Assembly (NCBI RefSeq): GCF_005843925.1
Contig: NZ_VCBC01000007.1
Span: 62,001 to 126,000 of the forward strand
Length of the DNA stretch: 64,000 nucleotides
Origin: Thalassotalea litorea
Lineage (GTDB): Bacteria; Pseudomonadota; Gammaproteobacteria; Enterobacterales; Alteromonadaceae
Direction of reading: 5' to 3'
The notes under the pieces are model-generated. The model did no database searches. It saw only the letters and a list, made by a program, of their open reading frames with translations, and had not been told where the DNA came from. Below, piece by piece: positions 52,775 to 62,371 of the stretch. How positions within the stretch are numbered: position 1 is the first letter of the stretch; each line of letters begins with the position of its first letter. A program made the position numbers and the translations under genes.

Positions 52775-53662
52775 ATGCGCTGGGAAGATAAACGTAAAAG
52801 CAGTAATGTCGAAGACAGACGAGGTCAGCAGGTGGCTGCTGGCGCAGGGATTGGTGCCTTATTATTCCGTTTCCTGCCTTTTTTGATCCGCAGTAAATTA
52901 GGGCGCACTTTATTAATTGTTGGTGCTGTAGTGTTCTTTGGTAGTCGTTTTCTTGGGGTCGATGTGGCCCCGGGGCTTTCCTCCGGTGGTGGTTCGCAAG
53001 AACCGGCACAACTCACCCCTGAGCAAGAACGTATGGGAGATTTCGTTTCAGTGATACTCGCCGATACCGAACAAACCTGGCACAGTATCCTAGAACCTCG
53101 TGGTATCACCTATCGTGAACCAAAACTCATCCTGTTCACCAGTCAGGTGAATTCTGCTTGCGGCATGGCCAGCGCCGCCGTTGGACCGTTTTACTGCCCT
53201 GGCGATGAGCAGGTATATATTGATTTATCGTTTTATGAAGATTTGAAAAATCGCCATGGCGCCCCGGGAGATTTTGCTCAGGCCTACGTCATTGCTCACG
53301 AAATTGGTCATCATGTGCAAAATATTCTCGGTACCTCGGATAAAGTGCATCGCGTTCAACAAACAGGCTCAAAGGTTGAAGGCAATAAAATGTCAGTGAA
53401 ACTGGAACTGCAGGCAGACTGCTATGCGGGCGTTTGGGGTTACCATGCCAACACCGAACGGCACATGCTGGATTCCGGTGATTTGAATGAAGCTCTGGTT
53501 GCAGCGTCGGCCATCGGTGATGACCGATTGCAAAAACAAGCCACCGGGCGCGTGACTCCAGATAGTTTTACCCACGGTACTTCAGCGCAGCGCGTTGCCT
53601 GGTTTAAACGCGGTTTTGAAAGTGGCGATATCAGCCAGTGTGATACATTTGCAGGGCGATAA
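52775..53662 (+). CDS. ypfJ: YpfJ-like neutral zinc metallopeptidase
   Basis: 295 residues. One N-terminal membrane helix (LGRTLLIVGAVVFFGSRFLG), then a periplasmic domain with HEIGHH (175-180; His175, Glu176, His179) and the downstream ELQADCYAGVWGYHA that supplies the third ligand. FTSQVNSACGMASAAVGPFYCP is strongly conserved. E. coli YpfJ is the named relative; substrate unknown. A very good GGAGGTAAAGT ribosome site precedes the start. Confidence 0.93.
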   Translation: MRWEDKRKSSNVEDRRGQQVAAGAGIGALLFRFLPFLIRSKLGRTLLIVGAVVFFGSRFLGVDVAPGLSSGGGSQEPAQLTPEQERMGDFVSVILADTEQTWHSILEPRGITYREPKLILFTSQVNSACGMASAAVGPFYCPGDEQVYIDLSFYEDLKNRHGAPGDFAQAYVIAHEIGHHVQNILGTSDKVHRVQQTGSKVEGNKMSVKLELQADCYAGVWGYHANTERHMLDSGDLNEALVAASAIGDDRLQKQATGRVTPDSFTHGTSAQRVAWFKRGFESGDISQCDTFAGR

Positions 53663-53918
53663 GCGATTAAAATCATCGCGATTCAGCGGTATCGTGATGA
53701 ATACGTATGCAATAATTTGTCAGCGCTCACTTGACCACGTAGTTTGCTCACTTATACATTAACAATATTCATTCATAGTGCGGTCGATTTGCGCAAAGAA
53801 TGGTTATGACATTCATCTGAGCAGTATCGACAAGACAAGCGGCGCCGAATCGCAATTACGCCAAAATAATAAACATAAATTTCGATACGCACAGGAAAGA
53901 ACAACAAGTGAGCCTTCC

Positions 53919-55352
53919 ATGTTAACCATGCAAAAAAACCTAAGCCGGTCGTTTTATGTCCTGCTCAGCCTGCCATCAACGGCGATGGGATTTGCCCTTT
54001 CTATTCAGATAGCCGCATTAAGCTGGCTGCTTAATACTCAATACGGGTTGGATATTCATGAAGTTGGCCTAGTCTGGGCCGCTGGTCCAATTGCGGGTAT
54101 TTTAGGGCAGGTGATCATTGGCATCATCAGCGATAAGGTGTGGTTTTGGGGCGGTCGTCGCCGACCATTTATCATTGTTGGTGGTGTACTTGCCGGGATG
54201 ATGTTACTCGCCTTGCCCAATATCGAGATTGTCTCCACAGCCTTAGACATGGATGGCCTTTTAGGGATCGCCATTGTTATCGCCCTGACCTTGGATTTAT
54301 CGATTAACGTCAGTATGAATCCAACCCGTTCGATCATTGCCGACGTCACCCCACAGGGCGAACAACGCACTCAGGGTTACACCTGGATGCAATTAATTTC
54401 CGGCACGTTTGGGATGATGGCCTATGCCATCGGCGCTACTTTAGGTAACTATGTGCTTATCTATCTCGGCGCGGCGCTCGTATTTTTACTGGCGGTGGTT
54501 CCACCCTTTTTCATTACTGAGCCAAAAGAGCTGACGGAAAGTGCAGACGGTAGCGAAAAAGCGGCCATTGGCTTTAAAGAAATCCTGATTAACATCAAAC
54601 CGCTTTGGGGCTTTTTAATTTACGATGTTTATGCGCTATTTATAAAGCTTGCAGGCATCCAAACCGACCACTACTGGGTAGAAATCGCCTGTCTTATTTT
54701 GACCGCGTATTTTGTATTCATCACCTTAATCCCATCAGAACAGGGCAAAAGTGAACAAGAGGCCAATCGTATTGGTTTTCGCAAAGTATTGGCCGCGCAT
54801 TCATTCAGCTGGATTGGTATTCAATCCATGTTCGTATTTTTGTTTGCCTTTTTGCAGGACAAGATGCCAGGCATCGGCGATGATGAATTGGGTAAAATCA
54901 TCAATTTAAGCTTTTTGGTACTCAATGGTGTCGCTGCTATTCTGCCAGCTTTGGTGCTGTTGCCACTTACCCGTTCATATGGTCTGGTGCGTGTGCATAC
55001 CGTATGTATCGCAACCATGGCGGTAGGCTATTTCGGCGTCGTTCTGTTTGGCGACAATGAATATATGCTGTATGGCTTAATGGCGTTTTTGGGCATAGGT
55101 TGGTCGGCGGTGATCTCATTAGCATTTGCCATTATGTCAGAGAAAATCGATCAATCTCGAATGGGAAGTTACATGGGGCTATTTAATTTGTCGGTTGTGA
55201 TCCCACAATTAGTGGTGAGCCTTGGTGTTGGCCTGGCAGTTTCGCAAGCAGACGATAAAGGCCTGATTTTTATCATCAGTGCGGTGAGTTTATTGATTTC
55301 TGCCATCGCCTGGATGCGAGTGGGTGAGATCAAGCCCAAAGCGCTGAGTTAA
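53919..55352 (+). CDS. MFS transporter, sugar/GPH-like
   Basis: 477 residues from ATG 53919; an open frame extends 47 codons upstream but lacks hydrophobicity there. About twelve membrane helices. The GIISDKVWFWGGRRRPFIIVGG loop between helices 2 and 3 is the conserved MFS motif A of the SLC45/GPH sugar transporter type (GRRRP). Maltose or sucrose transport is possible, and an alpha-glucan operon lies 3 kb away, but the two are not co-transcribed. No strong ribosome site. Confidence 0.82.
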   Translation: MLTMQKNLSRSFYVLLSLPSTAMGFALSIQIAALSWLLNTQYGLDIHEVGLVWAAGPIAGILGQVIIGIISDKVWFWGGRRRPFIIVGGVLAGMMLLALPNIEIVSTALDMDGLLGIAIVIALTLDLSINVSMNPTRSIIADVTPQGEQRTQGYTWMQLISGTFGMMAYAIGATLGNYVLIYLGAALVFLLAVVPPFFITEPKELTESADGSEKAAIGFKEILINIKPLWGFLIYDVYALFIKLAGIQTDHYWVEIACLILTAYFVFITLIPSEQGKSEQEANRIGFRKVLAAHSFSWIGIQSMFVFLFAFLQDKMPGIGDDELGKIINLSFLVLNGVAAILPALVLLPLTRSYGLVRVHTVCIATMAVGYFGVVLFGDNEYMLYGLMAFLGIGWSAVISLAFAIMSEKIDQSRMGSYMGLFNLSVVIPQLVVSLGVGLAVSQADDKGLIFIISAVSLLISAIAWMRVGEIKPKALS

Positions 55353-55509
55353 TACCAATCAAGGTCGGCGATGTAGTTACTGAACCGGCCTTGAAATTTC
55401 AGAGCACCTCCTCCAACATCAATCCATTGAACTATAATTATGCCACCGAATAGTTACCTCATCTGGAACTCGCTGGCATTGACTCTGGTTGCGAGTGATT
55501 GGTCTGAAC

Positions 55510-55845
55510 ATGAAGCGATTGGTTATTATGCAACTGGTTTTTGCGGTTTTCCTATACGGGTGCTCGACTGCAAATCCAGGAATTTTTGTTAGCTCTAGCT
55601 ATATCGCCAATCCAGATAAAGCGGCTCACTTTCTCGGTGAGGTACAAGGCGAGTCAAGGCAGAGATGGATTTTATATTTGATTCCCATGGGCGATGCCCC
55701 TTCTACCCAGCAGGCAATTATAAACGCTAAACAGCAAATATCCGGGACACGTTTCCTTGCCGATGTTTCGATAGATGATCGCACCGAGTGGGGCTTTGGA
55801 TATAGCGAACAAATAATCATTGTTAATGCTCAGGCATATCGATAA
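55510..55845 (+). CDS. small hypothetical lipoprotein
   Basis: 111 residues from ATG 55510 (the frame continues to 55489). Lipobox LYGC in VIMQLVFAVFLYGCS. The mature part has a PMGDAPSTQQAIINAKQQ segment and a DDRTEWGFGYSEQIIIVNAQAY end. No family recognised with confidence; slight similarity of layout to small TRL-like lipoproteins. Monocistronic. Confidence 0.65.
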   Translation: MKRLVIMQLVFAVFLYGCSTANPGIFVSSSYIANPDKAAHFLGEVQGESRQRWILYLIPMGDAPSTQQAIINAKQQISGTRFLADVSIDDRTEWGFGYSEQIIIVNAQAYR

Positions 55846-55986
55846 CTCACTGATAAAAATGCGCTTATCGCCATCTCCCAGTTTAAATTATCGGTTTAAT
55901 CAAAAAACTGGTCAGATGAGCATTTGCTTTATCGGCCAGTTTGCCGTTACCATGATTCCTCGTTTAGCCGGACGAGATATCGCACA

Positions 55987-56856
55987 GTGACTTTTTCTGA
56001 TCCAAAATCCTTTCCCGCATTACCTGAAAACGCCAGTTACCAGTTTTACGGTGGCAATGGCCCGGATCTGCATTTTTATCACGCCAATGGATTTTCCAGT
56101 ATCACCTATCAGCCATTTATTGAGGCTTTAACCCAGTCATTTAGTGTATCTGCGCTCGATTCCCGCGCGGTCTGGCCGAATATTGGTACCCCACCAAAAA
56201 CACGGGAATGGCATGTCTACGCAAGAGATTTGATCGCATTTATTGAGCAACATTACCAACAACCCATCATCGCGGTGGGGCACTCACTTGGTGCCAGTTC
56301 TACTATTTATGCTGCCAACATGCGACCAGACTTATTTAAAGCATTGGTATTGATTGAGCCGGCGATGTTAAAGCGCAGTATGGCAACCGCCGTTCGATGG
56401 ATGCCCGATTCGATGTTAAAACACATCGACCCAGTGAAAACCACACTGAACAAGCAGGACCGGTGGCCTTGTCGAAACAGTTATCGAGAATATTGCCAGC
56501 AGCGACGCAGTTTTAAACGTTTTCACCCAAAAAGCTTTGAAGCCTTTGTTGAACATTCGGTGATAGATGATGGTGACGAGGTCACATTGAGATTTCCTAA
56601 AGCCTGGGAGGCTCATAACTTTTCGCAGCCACCTTATATGCTAAAAGAAATATCTAAATTATCGGTGCCAACTGTGGCGGTAAGAGGCAAGCCTAACGTA
56701 TTTTTTTCTCAGCAAATCTGGCAACAATGGCAGCAATGCCAACCAAACGCGGTGTTTATGGAAGATTTACAACATGGTCATTTACTGCCTTTGGAAAATC
56801 CAGATAGTTGCGCTCAGTTAATTATCCAGGGATTAACACAGCTCGACTGCCGCTAA
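55987..56856 (+). CDS. alpha/beta hydrolase
   Basis: 289 residues from GTG 55987, preferred over an upstream TTG at 55924. FYHANGFSSITYQPF (oxyanion region), AVGHSLGASSTIYAA with nucleophile Ser in GHSLG, and a final His in LQHGHLLPLENP. Typical of small lipase/epoxide-hydrolase-like enzymes of marine proteobacteria. Substrate unknown. Confidence 0.85.
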   Translation: MTFSDPKSFPALPENASYQFYGGNGPDLHFYHANGFSSITYQPFIEALTQSFSVSALDSRAVWPNIGTPPKTREWHVYARDLIAFIEQHYQQPIIAVGHSLGASSTIYAANMRPDLFKALVLIEPAMLKRSMATAVRWMPDSMLKHIDPVKTTLNKQDRWPCRNSYREYCQQRRSFKRFHPKSFEAFVEHSVIDDGDEVTLRFPKAWEAHNFSQPPYMLKEISKLSVPTVAVRGKPNVFFSQQIWQQWQQCQPNAVFMEDLQHGHLLPLENPDSCAQLIIQGLTQLDCR

Positions 56857-57105
56857 CCTAAGCAATTTACGGCAACTTGCATGCAAACACAGGGCGCTCC
56901 CATAGTTCTCGATTAGATTACGACATTCGTTCAATACAGGCTTGGTCGGTCTGCACTTAATCCCACTCTGATGTATCGCGCATGATTTGAAGATACTGGT
57001 TTTATCGAAAGCCGCTTGAGATGCAAAATATAAAATTGCACTGCCTCAAATTCTGGTTATTTGTGCAATAGTTAAACGATTGCCAAACAGCCAAACGAGA
57101 AGTCG

Positions 57106-57540
57106 ATGACACCTTCAAGCTTATTATTCGCATTTACAATTTCTTGGCTTGTCTGTGGCCAGGCGTTTGCTCAGCAATTGTTGCGGACCAGCACATCCTG
57201 GGATGGTAAAGGCTTCTCGTACCCTCAAGGGAAAGCAGAATTAACCTCTGTAAAACTTCGACTCGAGTCTGGGCAACAAACACCATTTCACTGTCACCCA
57301 GTGCCAACCTTTGGCTATGTATTATCAGGACAAATTCTGGTCGAAACGGCTGATGGTAACAGCACAATGATGAAAGCAGGGGAGTCGGCCGTGGAAGTGA
57401 TGCGCACATTACATCGAGGTACAGCCATCGATGGCCCAGCCGAAATCGTAGTATTTTATGCCGGAGCCCAAGGCATCCCTACGACGTTAACAGCGGGTAA
57501 AGACGAACACCAAGATTGCAAAAAATACATTGGTCGTTGA
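57106..57540 (+). CDS. secreted cupin-domain protein
   Basis: 144 residues with a signal peptide (LLFAFTISWLVCGQAFA). Cupin core: TPFHCHPVPTFGYVLSGQILVE (two metal-ligand histidines), then TLHRGTAIDGP. The single-domain secreted form is widespread; function unknown. Followed after about 100 bp by a secreted NTF2-like gene in the same direction. Confidence 0.85.
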   Translation: MTPSSLLFAFTISWLVCGQAFAQQLLRTSTSWDGKGFSYPQGKAELTSVKLRLESGQQTPFHCHPVPTFGYVLSGQILVETADGNSTMMKAGESAVEVMRTLHRGTAIDGPAEIVVFYAGAQGIPTTLTAGKDEHQDCKKYIGR

Positions 57541-57641
57541 GTCTATCGCTATTTGAGCAAACTTGACACTTTGAGGTGCCATGCTAAGTTAAAAAGTAAC
57601 AATTTATCAGGAAGTTAAATACTAGAAATAAGGACGGCTAT

Positions 57642-58220
57642 ATGAAAAAGCTAACCATCATGACACTTTTATGGTGCTCTTTGCTATTGACCGCCAATGC
57701 CAGTGAAGCTACCGACCTCCAGGAACGAAACAAGAAAATTGCCCGGGATTTTTATCAGGATTTGTGGTTTTCCAATAACACAGACAATTATCAGAAATAC
57801 GTCGCTGAACAATACGAGGTTTGGGACATTGGCGAGCGTAAAGGCGTAACGGAGCCAGCAATCACCCAAAAACATATTGCTGATATGTTTTGGCAAAATG
57901 GCAAACTAAGTGGGAAAATTGATTATCAAATCGCCGAAGGTGACTGGGTAGCGACAAGATGGGTGAGTCATTATGAGCCCAGTACTTTAAAAGGCAAACT
58001 GTTCAAGACTGACAGTAGTGGCCTGCCAATAATCAATGTGCTCAAATTTAATGAAGACGGTAAAATCATTGAGTTTTGGAATCATCGTCATGATATCGAC
58101 ACTCGCCAAACCCTCAGATTTACCATCACGGGACTACTCATCGGCTTGTTCATTGCCTTGATCCCAACCATTATCGCGATTCGACAGCGAAAAAAGATTC
58201 GAAAATTAGCCTCTCAATAG
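57642..58220 (+). CDS. NTF2/SnoaL-like exported protein with C-terminal membrane helix
   Basis: 192 residues: signal peptide (IMTLLWCSLLLTANA), a SnoaL-like domain (RNKKIARDFYQDLWFSNN ... KYVAEQYEVWDIGERKG ... INVLKFNEDGKIIEFWNHRHDID), and a C-terminal membrane helix (FTITGLLIGLFIALIPTIIAI) with a basic tail (RQRKKIRK). Both termini suggest a periplasmic domain held in the inner membrane. Function unknown. Confidence 0.8.
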   Translation: MKKLTIMTLLWCSLLLTANASEATDLQERNKKIARDFYQDLWFSNNTDNYQKYVAEQYEVWDIGERKGVTEPAITQKHIADMFWQNGKLSGKIDYQIAEGDWVATRWVSHYEPSTLKGKLFKTDSSGLPIINVLKFNEDGKIIEFWNHRHDIDTRQTLRFTITGLLIGLFIALIPTIIAIRQRKKIRKLASQ

Positions 58221-58240
58221 CTAATTTGGAGCAAAGACAG

Positions 58241-58262
58241 AGCACTTGCCAAAGCAAGTGCT
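58241..58262. terminator. palindromic hairpin between convergent genes
   Basis: AGCACTTGC CAAA GCAAGTGCT is a perfect 9-bp inverted repeat between the NTF2-like gene and the amylase gene, whose transcripts converge. No long T-run on either side, so at best a weak bidirectional terminator. Confidence 0.55.
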
Positions 58263-58283
58263 CGTCGATTTCAAGATAACTCG

Positions 58284-60116
58284 CTACTCTTCTTGAGCTT
58301 GGGCTTGAGCTTGAGCTTGGGCTTTATATATCGCAAAGCTTAATGGTGCCAGATTAATCTTTACTTCGCGGTCCTGCTCAGTTTTATCCTTAGCAATCAC
58401 CACAGGTTCATAGCCGGCGAATGGCATTTTGAACGTCTGCTTCTGCTCTTCTAACGCGGTATTAAACACCACCAAATACTGTTCCGTTTCGGTGGTACGG
58501 GTAAACGCCAAAATACCCGGAGTATCCTGCGAATACAGCGTTTCCTGTTCGCTTATGCGCAATCCTGGGTGATATTGATAGATACTTGCCAGGTACGCCA
58601 GATCTTTGTACAGAATATGCTCCTGATCAAAGTTTGCATCCGCGGTAGTGGCGGTGGTGCCGAGCAGGTCATCGTCGTTATAAGATGGCACTTTTGACGG
58701 CATCATGTCCTGACGAGAATCGCGATCATGACCATCGCCCACAAACCCTTGTTCATCTCCGTAATAAACCACCGGAACTCCACGCGAAAAGTACATCATC
58801 GCATTGGACAACTTAATGCGAGCCAAGGCTTCTGATTCACTCATTTGTGGGTGCTTGCTCTTCAATAAGTATGCAAAGCGACCCATATCATGGTTACCGG
58901 TAAAATTGACCAGCATGCTGGCGTCAGAGTCGGCATCTTTATAGAACGTATCGGCGGCAAACAGCTTAGCCATCACATCAGTGCCTTGCTGATCCACTAA
59001 TGTCGCCTGCACCGCACTTTGGAAACCAAAATCAAGAATCGATTGTAAGTTTCCTTTGGTGGTAAACTGACTCAGATATTCCGGGTCTGCAGAATACACT
59101 TCACCAAACATAAAGAATTTTGGAATTCCCTGTGCTTTGGCATGCTCAAGCAATGCTGGTGAAAATTCCTGCCAAAACTCGATATTGACGTGTTTGACCG
59201 TATCAATTCGAAAGCCGTCCGGTTTAAATTCAGTAATCACATCTTTAAAGATATCGATCATTCCCTGAACCACATAAGGGTTATCGGTATCGATATCATC
59301 GAGGCCGGCAAAATCGCCATAAACGGCACTTTCCCCTTCCCAGGTACTGTCGCCCTGATTGTGATAATACTTACTATCATTTAACCAAGCTGGCACCTTA
59401 ATATCGTCACTCCCCGACACAACGAATGGTGTGTAGGTATCACCAGCAGCAACCTGAGCCAGAGTTTTGTAATCACATAGCCCCGCAGTTTCACCTAACC
59501 ATTGCTTACCATCTTCGCCATGACATTCTTTGTATTTGATCACGTCTGCCGTATGGTTGGCGATAATGTCGAAGAATACTTTGATATTTAGCTTATGGGC
59601 TTCTTCAATCAAGGTTTTTAATTCTTCATTGGTTCCTAAATGCGGATCGATTTCGGTAAAATCGACGACCCAGTAACCGTGATAACCACTACCATCATGC
59701 TGAACCGCCTGGTTGCGCATAATGGGTGTTAACCAGATCGCGGTAATTCCCATATCGTGCAAATAAGGCAGTTTATTTTGCAACCCTTGCAAATCACCGC
59801 CATGGTAATAACCGGTATCGGTTTGATCAAACCCGCCACGGGATTCCAGTTTCGTTGCCGAGCCATTGTCATTGTTAACATCGCCATTCTCAAAACGATC
59901 CGGCATCACAAAGTAAAACACTTCATCACGCACATCGCGTTGCTGGTAGGGTGCAAGATTTTGTGCGGAAACCTTATGCCACTCAACCGCAGCAGAAGAT
60001 TCGATAATTTCGACGGTATCACTCTTTTCTGACGAACAGCCAGCCAGCGAAACAGACATAACAGCGGCAATTGCCAGCGCCAGTGAATTTTTCATTACCT
60101 TGTTGTTACCTAACAT
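58284..60116 (-). CDS. lipoprotein alpha-amylase (GH13)
   Basis: 610 residues with lipobox LAGC; ATG 60116 has GGGGAGAG upstream, and an internal ATG (60095) is an alternative. GH13 regions are in order: DIIANHT, GFRIDTVKH (nucleophile Asp), FGEVYS (acid/base Glu), and FTGNHD (transition-state Asp). Cys pair in YKECHGEDGKQW...LCDY. The tail ends in an Ala-Gln repeat (KAQAQAQAQAQEE) encoded by hexanucleotide repeats. It should cut starch or glycogen at the outer membrane or periplasm, feeding the malQ/glgX enzymes encoded upstream in the same direction. Confidence 0.92.
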   Translation of the reverse strand: MLGNNKVMKNSLALAIAAVMSVSLAGCSSEKSDTVEIIESSAAVEWHKVSAQNLAPYQQRDVRDEVFYFVMPDRFENGDVNNDNGSATKLESRGGFDQTDTGYYHGGDLQGLQNKLPYLHDMGITAIWLTPIMRNQAVQHDGSGYHGYWVVDFTEIDPHLGTNEELKTLIEEAHKLNIKVFFDIIANHTADVIKYKECHGEDGKQWLGETAGLCDYKTLAQVAAGDTYTPFVVSGSDDIKVPAWLNDSKYYHNQGDSTWEGESAVYGDFAGLDDIDTDNPYVVQGMIDIFKDVITEFKPDGFRIDTVKHVNIEFWQEFSPALLEHAKAQGIPKFFMFGEVYSADPEYLSQFTTKGNLQSILDFGFQSAVQATLVDQQGTDVMAKLFAADTFYKDADSDASMLVNFTGNHDMGRFAYLLKSKHPQMSESEALARIKLSNAMMYFSRGVPVVYYGDEQGFVGDGHDRDSRQDMMPSKVPSYNDDDLLGTTATTADANFDQEHILYKDLAYLASIYQYHPGLRISEQETLYSQDTPGILAFTRTTETEQYLVVFNTALEEQKQTFKMPFAGYEPVVIAKDKTEQDREVKINLAPLSFAIYKAQAQAQAQAQEE

Positions 60117-60150
60117 TTTTCTCTCCCCTCAGGTTCAATGTAACTGAACT

Positions 60151-60176
60151 CTGAGCCCTACAAAATTAGGGCTCAG
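60151..60176 (-). terminator. hairpin between malQ and the amylase gene
   Basis: CTGAGCCCTA ... TAGGGCTCAG forms a perfect 10-bp stem just after the malQ stop codon on the minus strand. Followed by AGTTCAGTT rather than a T-run, so it is more likely a processing or attenuation stem than a full terminator. Confidence 0.55.
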
Positions 60177-60190
60177 AGATAATTGCCCAA

Positions 60191-62371
60191 CTAACCTTTG
60201 GGACGTTCTTGATTCATTACATCGACCAGATTATGCATATCAATGTGTTGCCAGAAATCTTCAATCGTGATCGGCATGCGACGACGCCAGTTTGGATGTT
60301 CATCAATGGTACCCGGAATATTGACCTGCTCTTTGAGACCCAGGGCATCTTCCAATGGGACTAACAATATCCGACTTGGTGCTTTTGCCAAAAAGGCCTG
60401 AACCGCACGAGACAACGCATTGTTCATTGTTGCTGGAGTCAGGCTCGGGAACTCATCGGCGTGCAATACACCTTCATGTTCCAATGCCGCTAATAACTGC
60501 TCGCGATCGGTAACCCGGCCATTGCGTTCGTCCTGTCCCATCTGTTCATTAGGGTACAAGTTTAGCTCCTGACGCCATTTCAGGTCATTACCTGTCCACC
60601 AACCGGACATGGTCGATAAATCATGGGTGGAAACTGTCACCATTGATTGCTCTGGATAAATCTGTGGGCGGAAGAACAAACCTGAATCCCAACGTTCGAA
60701 AAACAACACTTTATAGGATAGCAAGCCAGATTCGGCCATGATTTCCCCGAATCCATCAGGCACATTTCCTAAATCTTCACCGATCACAACACACTGGTTG
60801 CGACGTGATTCAAGAGCAATAATGCGGAAGATTTCATCAAGAGGAAAAGTGATATAGATACCTTCGTGTGCGCCCATACCTGGTGCAACCCAGTACTGAC
60901 GCATCAAACCCAACACGTGGTCAATACGCAGGGCTCCGGCGTGGCGCATATTGCTGCGCAGGGCTTTGACCAAGGGCATATAACCCTGTTCTTGCAAGGC
61001 AACCGGGTTGATTGGCGTTAACCCCCAATCCTGACCCAATGTATTCATCGCATCCGGTGGCGCGCCAACCGCTGCGCCGGATACATAGCTATGTTTATCG
61101 GCCCACACTTCTGCGCCGCTGCCATCACAGCCAACCGCCAGGTCCATATATAAACCCACAGGCATATCATTGGCTTTCGCCGTACTTGCGGCCATACCGA
61201 TTTGAGTATCCGCTTGCCATTGTAAAAACTGGAAATAACCAATACGTTCAGCATGCTCAAGTTTAAACTGCTCGACTTCCGGGCTATGTGGGTCCTGAAA
61301 TTCGATTGGCCACTTTTTCCAGCCATACGCATTAGAGTCAATTTTGCGGAAATGCTCATACAAGGCATCAAAAGTGGCAAGTTCAAATAGATCATCGCCC
61401 ATTTCGTCACAAAATGCCTGATACTCGGCGCCGGTGTCAGAAGACTTGGCAATATGCTCGGCGATGAAATCCTGATAAAGAAGTTCAAGCACCTGATACT
61501 TAAGGTGCGCAGCATGCGGGTAATCAATGAATTCCTGACTATTGGCTTGTACGACCTGCTGTTGAAAATCGTCGCTGTTAACTATGTCCTGTGCTGACTG
61601 ACAGCTGGTAAAATTAGGCACTGAAGTGACATCAATATACAGGGTATTTAAGAAGCAACGACTGGTTGGAGAATAAGGGCTGATATGACCCGGATTATTT
61701 GGATAAAGCGGGTGCAAAGGATTTAGACCGATCGCGGTCACTCCACGCTTAGCCGATTGCTCGACCAAAGTTTTCAGATCGCCAAAATCGCCAATGCCCC
61801 AGCTGTTGGCGGATTTTAACGAGTAAAGCTGCGCCGCCAGACCCCACATGCGATAGTCAGCCGCTTCATTCGGGCTGTAACAGGTTTTTGGTGCGACGAT
61901 TAGATGGCCAGCACAATTTAGGCCATCAAGTTCGATCGACAGTTGATGATAACCTTCTTCAACGTGCGGTAGAACTAAGGTCAGCTTTTGATAAAGAACA
62001 CCGTCAATATCCTGCTCATCGACTTTGACTAATTCCTGCAGAGACTGCTCAGCGGTCAACACTTCACCGCTTTCCAGGGTAATTTGCCATTGAATCGATT
62101 GTTCAAGGTCTTGTGCGGCAACACTCAAAGTTACCGTATGTTGTGCGGCTTCGGATTTCACCATCGACATCGCCGGTAACAACGTTAACCAGGCTTTGTT
62201 TTTCAATTCCTGAGCGCTTGCCAAAATGGCATCGTCCGAGTGTAAGTCATAGCCCATCGCCTGCAGCAGTGACTGTAATGCCTGCTGATTAGCGTGAACC
62301 ATATTGCCATAACAATCCTTATAACTAGGGTGAAAACCGACAACATCGGCTAACTGTTGTAAAGGCGTCAT
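60191..62371 (-). CDS. malQ: 4-alpha-glucanotransferase (amylomaltase)
   Basis: 726 residues, GH77. SWGIGDFGDL, GLNPLHPLYP, LRIDHVLGLMRQYWVAPG (nucleophile Asp), VIGEDLGNVPDGF (acid/base Glu) and VSTHDLSTMSGWW are conserved. An extra N-terminal domain of about 140 residues is usual for the longer proteobacterial MalQ. The start overlaps the glgX stop as ATGA, so the two are translationally coupled. Transfers maltodextrin chains in maltose/glycogen metabolism. Confidence 0.96.
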   Translation of the reverse strand: MTPLQQLADVVGFHPSYKDCYGNMVHANQQALQSLLQAMGYDLHSDDAILASAQELKNKAWLTLLPAMSMVKSEAAQHTVTLSVAAQDLEQSIQWQITLESGEVLTAEQSLQELVKVDEQDIDGVLYQKLTLVLPHVEEGYHQLSIELDGLNCAGHLIVAPKTCYSPNEAADYRMWGLAAQLYSLKSANSWGIGDFGDLKTLVEQSAKRGVTAIGLNPLHPLYPNNPGHISPYSPTSRCFLNTLYIDVTSVPNFTSCQSAQDIVNSDDFQQQVVQANSQEFIDYPHAAHLKYQVLELLYQDFIAEHIAKSSDTGAEYQAFCDEMGDDLFELATFDALYEHFRKIDSNAYGWKKWPIEFQDPHSPEVEQFKLEHAERIGYFQFLQWQADTQIGMAASTAKANDMPVGLYMDLAVGCDGSGAEVWADKHSYVSGAAVGAPPDAMNTLGQDWGLTPINPVALQEQGYMPLVKALRSNMRHAGALRIDHVLGLMRQYWVAPGMGAHEGIYITFPLDEIFRIIALESRRNQCVVIGEDLGNVPDGFGEIMAESGLLSYKVLFFERWDSGLFFRPQIYPEQSMVTVSTHDLSTMSGWWTGNDLKWRQELNLYPNEQMGQDERNGRVTDREQLLAALEHEGVLHADEFPSLTPATMNNALSRAVQAFLAKAPSRILLVPLEDALGLKEQVNIPGTIDEHPNWRRRMPITIEDFWQHIDMHNLVDVMNQERPKG

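Noticed and set aside
53919..60116. MFS transporter as part of the amylase operon
   Set aside because: It is on the other strand and separated by five unrelated genes; a shared role in maltodextrin use is possible but not supported by operon structure.
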